Positions 60,882 through 64,000 of a DNA stretch of 64,000 nt are shown here, one piece after another. A model generated the notes under the pieces. That model worked only from the letters and a program-made list of their open reading frames with translations, ran no database searches and was not told the DNA's origin. The DNA is from Lysobacteraceae bacterium. GTDB taxonomy: Bacteria; Pseudomonadota; Gammaproteobacteria; Xanthomonadales; Rhodanobacteraceae. The DNA lies in assembly GCA_028866435.1 (NCBI GenBank), contig JAGWIC010000002.1, forward strand, positions 1 through 64,000. Reading direction: 5' to 3'. The translations under genes were made by a program, and so were the position numbers. The stretch's first letter is position 1. Each line of letters starts with the position of its first letter.

Positions 60882-63410
60882 ATGCAAATTTTCAAGCGTT
60901 TGTTGCGCTGGGCACTCATCCTGGCCTTTTCCGGCTTCCTTCTGGCCGTGGTTGCGACGGGTGTGGCGTATTGGCTGATCGCGCCAAGACTGCCCTCGGT
61001 GGCGGTGCTGAAGGACTACCACATGCAGGTGCCGTTGCGCGTATTGAGCGCCGACGGCAAGTTGATCGCCAGTTTTGGCGAGACCCGACGCATCCCCGTC
61101 GCCATCGCCGACGTGCCGGACCGCCTGAAGCACGCCGTGCTGTCGGCCGAGGACGACGACTTCTACCACCATCCGGGGGTGGACTGGCATGGCATCGTCC
61201 GCGCGGTCTGGCACGTCATCATCACCGGCGGCGACAAGGGGCCCGGTGGCTCGACGATCACCCAGCAGGTCGCCCGCAACTTTTTCCTCAGCCCGGAAAA
61301 GCTCTACTCGCGCAAGTTGACCGAGATATTCATCGCCCTGCGCATCGAGCACGAGCTCACCAAGGACCAGATTCTCGAGCTGTACCTGAACAAGATGTTC
61401 CTCGGGCATCGTTCCTACGGGGTGGCGGCGGCGGCGGAGTATTACTACGGCAAGACGCTGGACCAGCTGACCGTGGCCGAATGCGCGATGATCGCCTCGA
61501 CCTTCCAGTTGCCTTCGGCGGTCAACCCGATCAACAACCCCAAACGCGGCATCGCGCGGCGCAACTGGGTGCTTGGCGAAATGCTGCGGCACCGCTACAT
61601 CACGAAGGCGGTTTACGAACAGGCCATCGCCGAACCGAACCACGCCTATGCGCATGAACAACCGATCCAGGTCGAGGCACCCTACCTGGCCGAAATGGTG
61701 CGCCGCCAGGTGCTCGATCGCCTCGGCAACGATGCCCTGACCGAGGGTTATGTGGTCAAGACCACGGTGCAAAGCCGCCTGCAGCAAAGCGCCGTCGAAG
61801 CGGTGCACGACGGCTTGATAGCCTATGACCACCGCCACGGCTGGCGCGGCCCCGAGGCGCACCAGGACCTGGCCGCCAATGCCGGCACCGGCGACTACGA
61901 CCGGGCATTGGCCAATTACAACAGCGTGTCGGGCCTGCAACCGGGCCTGGTGACCGCCAGCAACGCCACCCAGGCGACGGTCTATCTGCAGGACCATCAG
62001 GCCATCACCCTGGACCTGCCGGCCATGAGCTGGGCGCGCCCGCACATCAATGACGACCGCGTCGGCGCCGCTCCCACCCGCGTCGATGGCGTGCTCAAGC
62101 GCGGCGACATCATTCGCGTAAGCCAGGACGGCCAGGGCCGGTGGGCGCTCGCCCAGATACCCAAGGCGCAGGCCGGGCTTGTCTCGCTCAACCCGGAGGA
62201 CGGCGCGATCGTGGCGCTGGTCGGCGGATTCAACTTCGGCCGCAGCAAGTTCAATCGTGCCGTCATGGCGGCGCGCCAGCCGGGTTCGAGCTTCAAGCCC
62301 TACCTGTACTCGGCCGCCTTTGAACGCGGCTTTACCCCGGCCTCGATCATCAACGACGCGCCGCTGGCCCTGCCCGACCCATCCCGTCCCAACGGGATCT
62401 GGACGCCATCCAACGACGACGACAAGTTCGCCGGCCCCATGCGCCTGCGCGAAGCCCTGGTGCAGTCGAAGAACCTGGTGTCGGTGCGCCTGCTGGATGC
62501 GGTGGGCATTAATTACGTACGCCAATACGCCACCCGCTTCGGCTTCTCGCTGGACGCCATCCCCGACAATCTGACGATGGCGCTGGGAACGGCCTCGGTG
62601 TCGCCGATGAGCATGGCGCGCGGCTACGCGGTATTCGCCAACGGCGGCTATCTGGTCACGCCGTACTTCATCAGTGAGATCGACGATCGCAACGGCAAGC
62701 CCGTCTACCTGGCCAATCCCGCGCGGGCGTGCCGCAACTGCCAGGAACGGCTGCTCGATACCAGCCCGCCCGGCCCGCCGCCGGCGATGAACAAGACCCC
62801 CGCCAACAGCGTGGCCACCGCCGGCACCGCGCCGGCCCCGGCCCGGCCAAGCAGCGTGGATGGCGTGGGTGAGGCGGTATTGCCGGCCGACGTGCACGGC
62901 CAGTCGGCGCAGCCGCCCGTACTCGCTCCGCGCGTCATCGGGCCGCGCAACGACTACCTCATCACCTCGCTGATGAAGGACGTGATCCTGCGTGGCACCG
63001 GTGCCGCCGCCCGCGCGCTGAACCGCCCCGACCTCGCCGGCAAGACCGGCTCCACCAACGATCATCGAGACGCATGGTTTGCCGGGTTCAACGGCGACCT
63101 GTCCACCGCGGTGTGGGTGGGCTTCGACGACTACAGCTCGCTCGGCCGCGGCGAGTTCGGCGCCAGGGCGGCGCTGCCGATCTGGATGAGCTACATGGGG
63201 GCCGCGCTCAAGGGCACGCCGCCGAGTTCGTTGCCGATGCCGCCGGGAATCGGTACGGTATGGATCAACCGCGACAGCGGCCTGCCCACCTCGGCGGACG
63301 ACCCGAACGGGATGAACGAGATATTCAAGGTGGAAGACATCGACCGGCTGCGCAGCGAGGCAGCCCAAAAGAAGGAGCAGGATCAGCAGCACGCCTACGA
63401 CATCTTCTGA
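60882..63410 (+). CDS. mrcA: Penicillin-binding protein 1A
   Basis: Transglycosylase motifs (LSAEDDDFYHHPGVDWHGIVRA, GGSTITQQVARNFFLSPE) and transpeptidase motifs (RQPGSSFKPYLYSAAFE, AGKTGSTNDHRDAWFAGFNG). Confidence 0.95.
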   Translation: MQIFKRLLRWALILAFSGFLLAVVATGVAYWLIAPRLPSVAVLKDYHMQVPLRVLSADGKLIASFGETRRIPVAIADVPDRLKHAVLSAEDDDFYHHPGVDWHGIVRAVWHVIITGGDKGPGGSTITQQVARNFFLSPEKLYSRKLTEIFIALRIEHELTKDQILELYLNKMFLGHRSYGVAAAAEYYYGKTLDQLTVAECAMIASTFQLPSAVNPINNPKRGIARRNWVLGEMLRHRYITKAVYEQAIAEPNHAYAHEQPIQVEAPYLAEMVRRQVLDRLGNDALTEGYVVKTTVQSRLQQSAVEAVHDGLIAYDHRHGWRGPEAHQDLAANAGTGDYDRALANYNSVSGLQPGLVTASNATQATVYLQDHQAITLDLPAMSWARPHINDDRVGAAPTRVDGVLKRGDIIRVSQDGQGRWALAQIPKAQAGLVSLNPEDGAIVALVGGFNFGRSKFNRAVMAARQPGSSFKPYLYSAAFERGFTPASIINDAPLALPDPSRPNGIWTPSNDDDKFAGPMRLREALVQSKNLVSVRLLDAVGINYVRQYATRFGFSLDAIPDNLTMALGTASVSPMSMARGYAVFANGGYLVTPYFISEIDDRNGKPVYLANPARACRNCQERLLDTSPPGPPPAMNKTPANSVATAGTAPAPARPSSVDGVGEAVLPADVHGQSAQPPVLAPRVIGPRNDYLITSLMKDVILRGTGAAARALNRPDLAGKTGSTNDHRDAWFAGFNGDLSTAVWVGFDDYSSLGRGEFGARAALPIWMSYMGAALKGTPPSSLPMPPGIGTVWINRDSGLPTSADDPNGMNEIFKVEDIDRLRSEAAQKKEQDQQHAYDIF

Positions 63411-63476
63411 ACGAAAGGGGCGTCCAGGTAACCGGGGCCACCCCTGTTGCCGCCCACCATCGAGGAGGAACGCACC

Positions 63477-64000
63477 ATGTCCCGAGGCGAACACCACCGC
63501 ATCCATGCGCACGACCGCCTGCAACGCAACAGGCTGCTGATTGCCCAGGAGGCCGCCCGCCTGATGAGCGAGCAGGGCATCCGTGACTTTCATCATGCCA
63601 AGCTCAAGGCGGCGGAGCGGCTCGGCATCCTCGATGCACAGGCGCTGCCGCGCAACCTGGAAATCGAACGGGCGCTGCGCGAGCATCAACGACTGTTTCA
63701 AGCCGATAGCCAGCCGCAGCTGCTGCTACGGCGTCGCACGGCAGCGGTCGAGGCGATGCGGTTTCTCGCGCAGTTCGAGCCGCGGCTGGTCGGTGCCGTG
63801 CTGGAAGGCACGGCCGACGCCCACTCCGCGGTTTGCCTGCACGTGTTCAGCGATGATGCCGATGCCGTCGAACGCTACCTGAGCGAACACGGGGTGCCGG
63901 TCGAAGGCCAGGTCCGGCGCCTGCGCTACAGTCGCAGCGAGCAACCCGAATACCCGGTGCTTCTCTTTGCCGCGGACGAGCTCCCGTTCGACCTTACCGT
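63477..64000 (+). CDS. Uncharacterised protein (possibly nucleotidyltransferase-like), partial at the right edge
   Basis: Open frame from ATG 63477 (RBS gaggagg upstream) to the window end: MSRGEHHRIHAHDRLQRNRLLIAQEAARLMSEQGIRDFHHAKLKAAERLGILDAQALPRNLEIERALREHQRLFQ... Absent from the ORF track, probably because it runs off the edge. Confidence 0.6.
   Translation, partial: MSRGEHHRIHAHDRLQRNRLLIAQEAARLMSEQGIRDFHHAKLKAAERLGILDAQALPRNLEIERALREHQRLFQADSQPQLLLRRRTAAVEAMRFLAQFEPRLVGAVLEGTADAHSAVCLHVFSDDADAVERYLSEHGVPVEGQVRRLRYSRSEQPEYPVLLFAADELPFDLT

Noticed and set aside
60837-63701. 954-aa minus-strand ORF opposite mrcA
   Set aside because: Shadow ORF of PBP1A; composition typical of antisense frames in GC-rich DNA.

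Overview
This 64 kb, high-GC window looks like conserved chromosomal sequence from a gammaproteobacterium of the Xanthomonadales/Rhodanobacteraceae type. The placement comes from gene content and protein signatures; no search was run. From left to right it carries: rsmI (partial), lpoA and yraN; an FAD oxidase, a UDG-family protein, a nucleoside MFS transporter, dusB and a GGDEF protein; metK; a methyltransferase; a D,D-carboxypeptidase; uup; a degraded vapBC module; yqhA; ppc; an SAH riboswitch with ahcY; a three-gene FemAB-like / ThDP-enzyme / ATP-grasp cluster behind a structured leader; metF and ilvE; a two-component system; blaI with a blaR1-TonB fusion; rimB-rimK; tRNA-Gly(CCC); a FecR-like Trp-rich protein; trmB; an SLC13-type permease; a Rieske protein; an EamA transporter; a FAH-family protein; mscL; a marR-MFP-RND efflux operon; a macrodomain protein; the MoxR/Bat operon; pilMNOPQ; mrcA; and a partial protein at the right edge. 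No rRNA, CRISPR array, prophage or intact IS element was seen. The best candidate for something undescribed is the segment 20411-24815. It is a translationally coupled three-gene cluster behind about 340 nt of nested, mutually exclusive inverted repeats, and it lies between two SAM-cycle genes (ahcY and metF). Other points worth checking are candidate operators at metK and metF, a BatB VWA domain with a degenerate MIDAS, an orphan VapB antitoxin, and a BlaR1-type protease carrying a TonB C-terminus.
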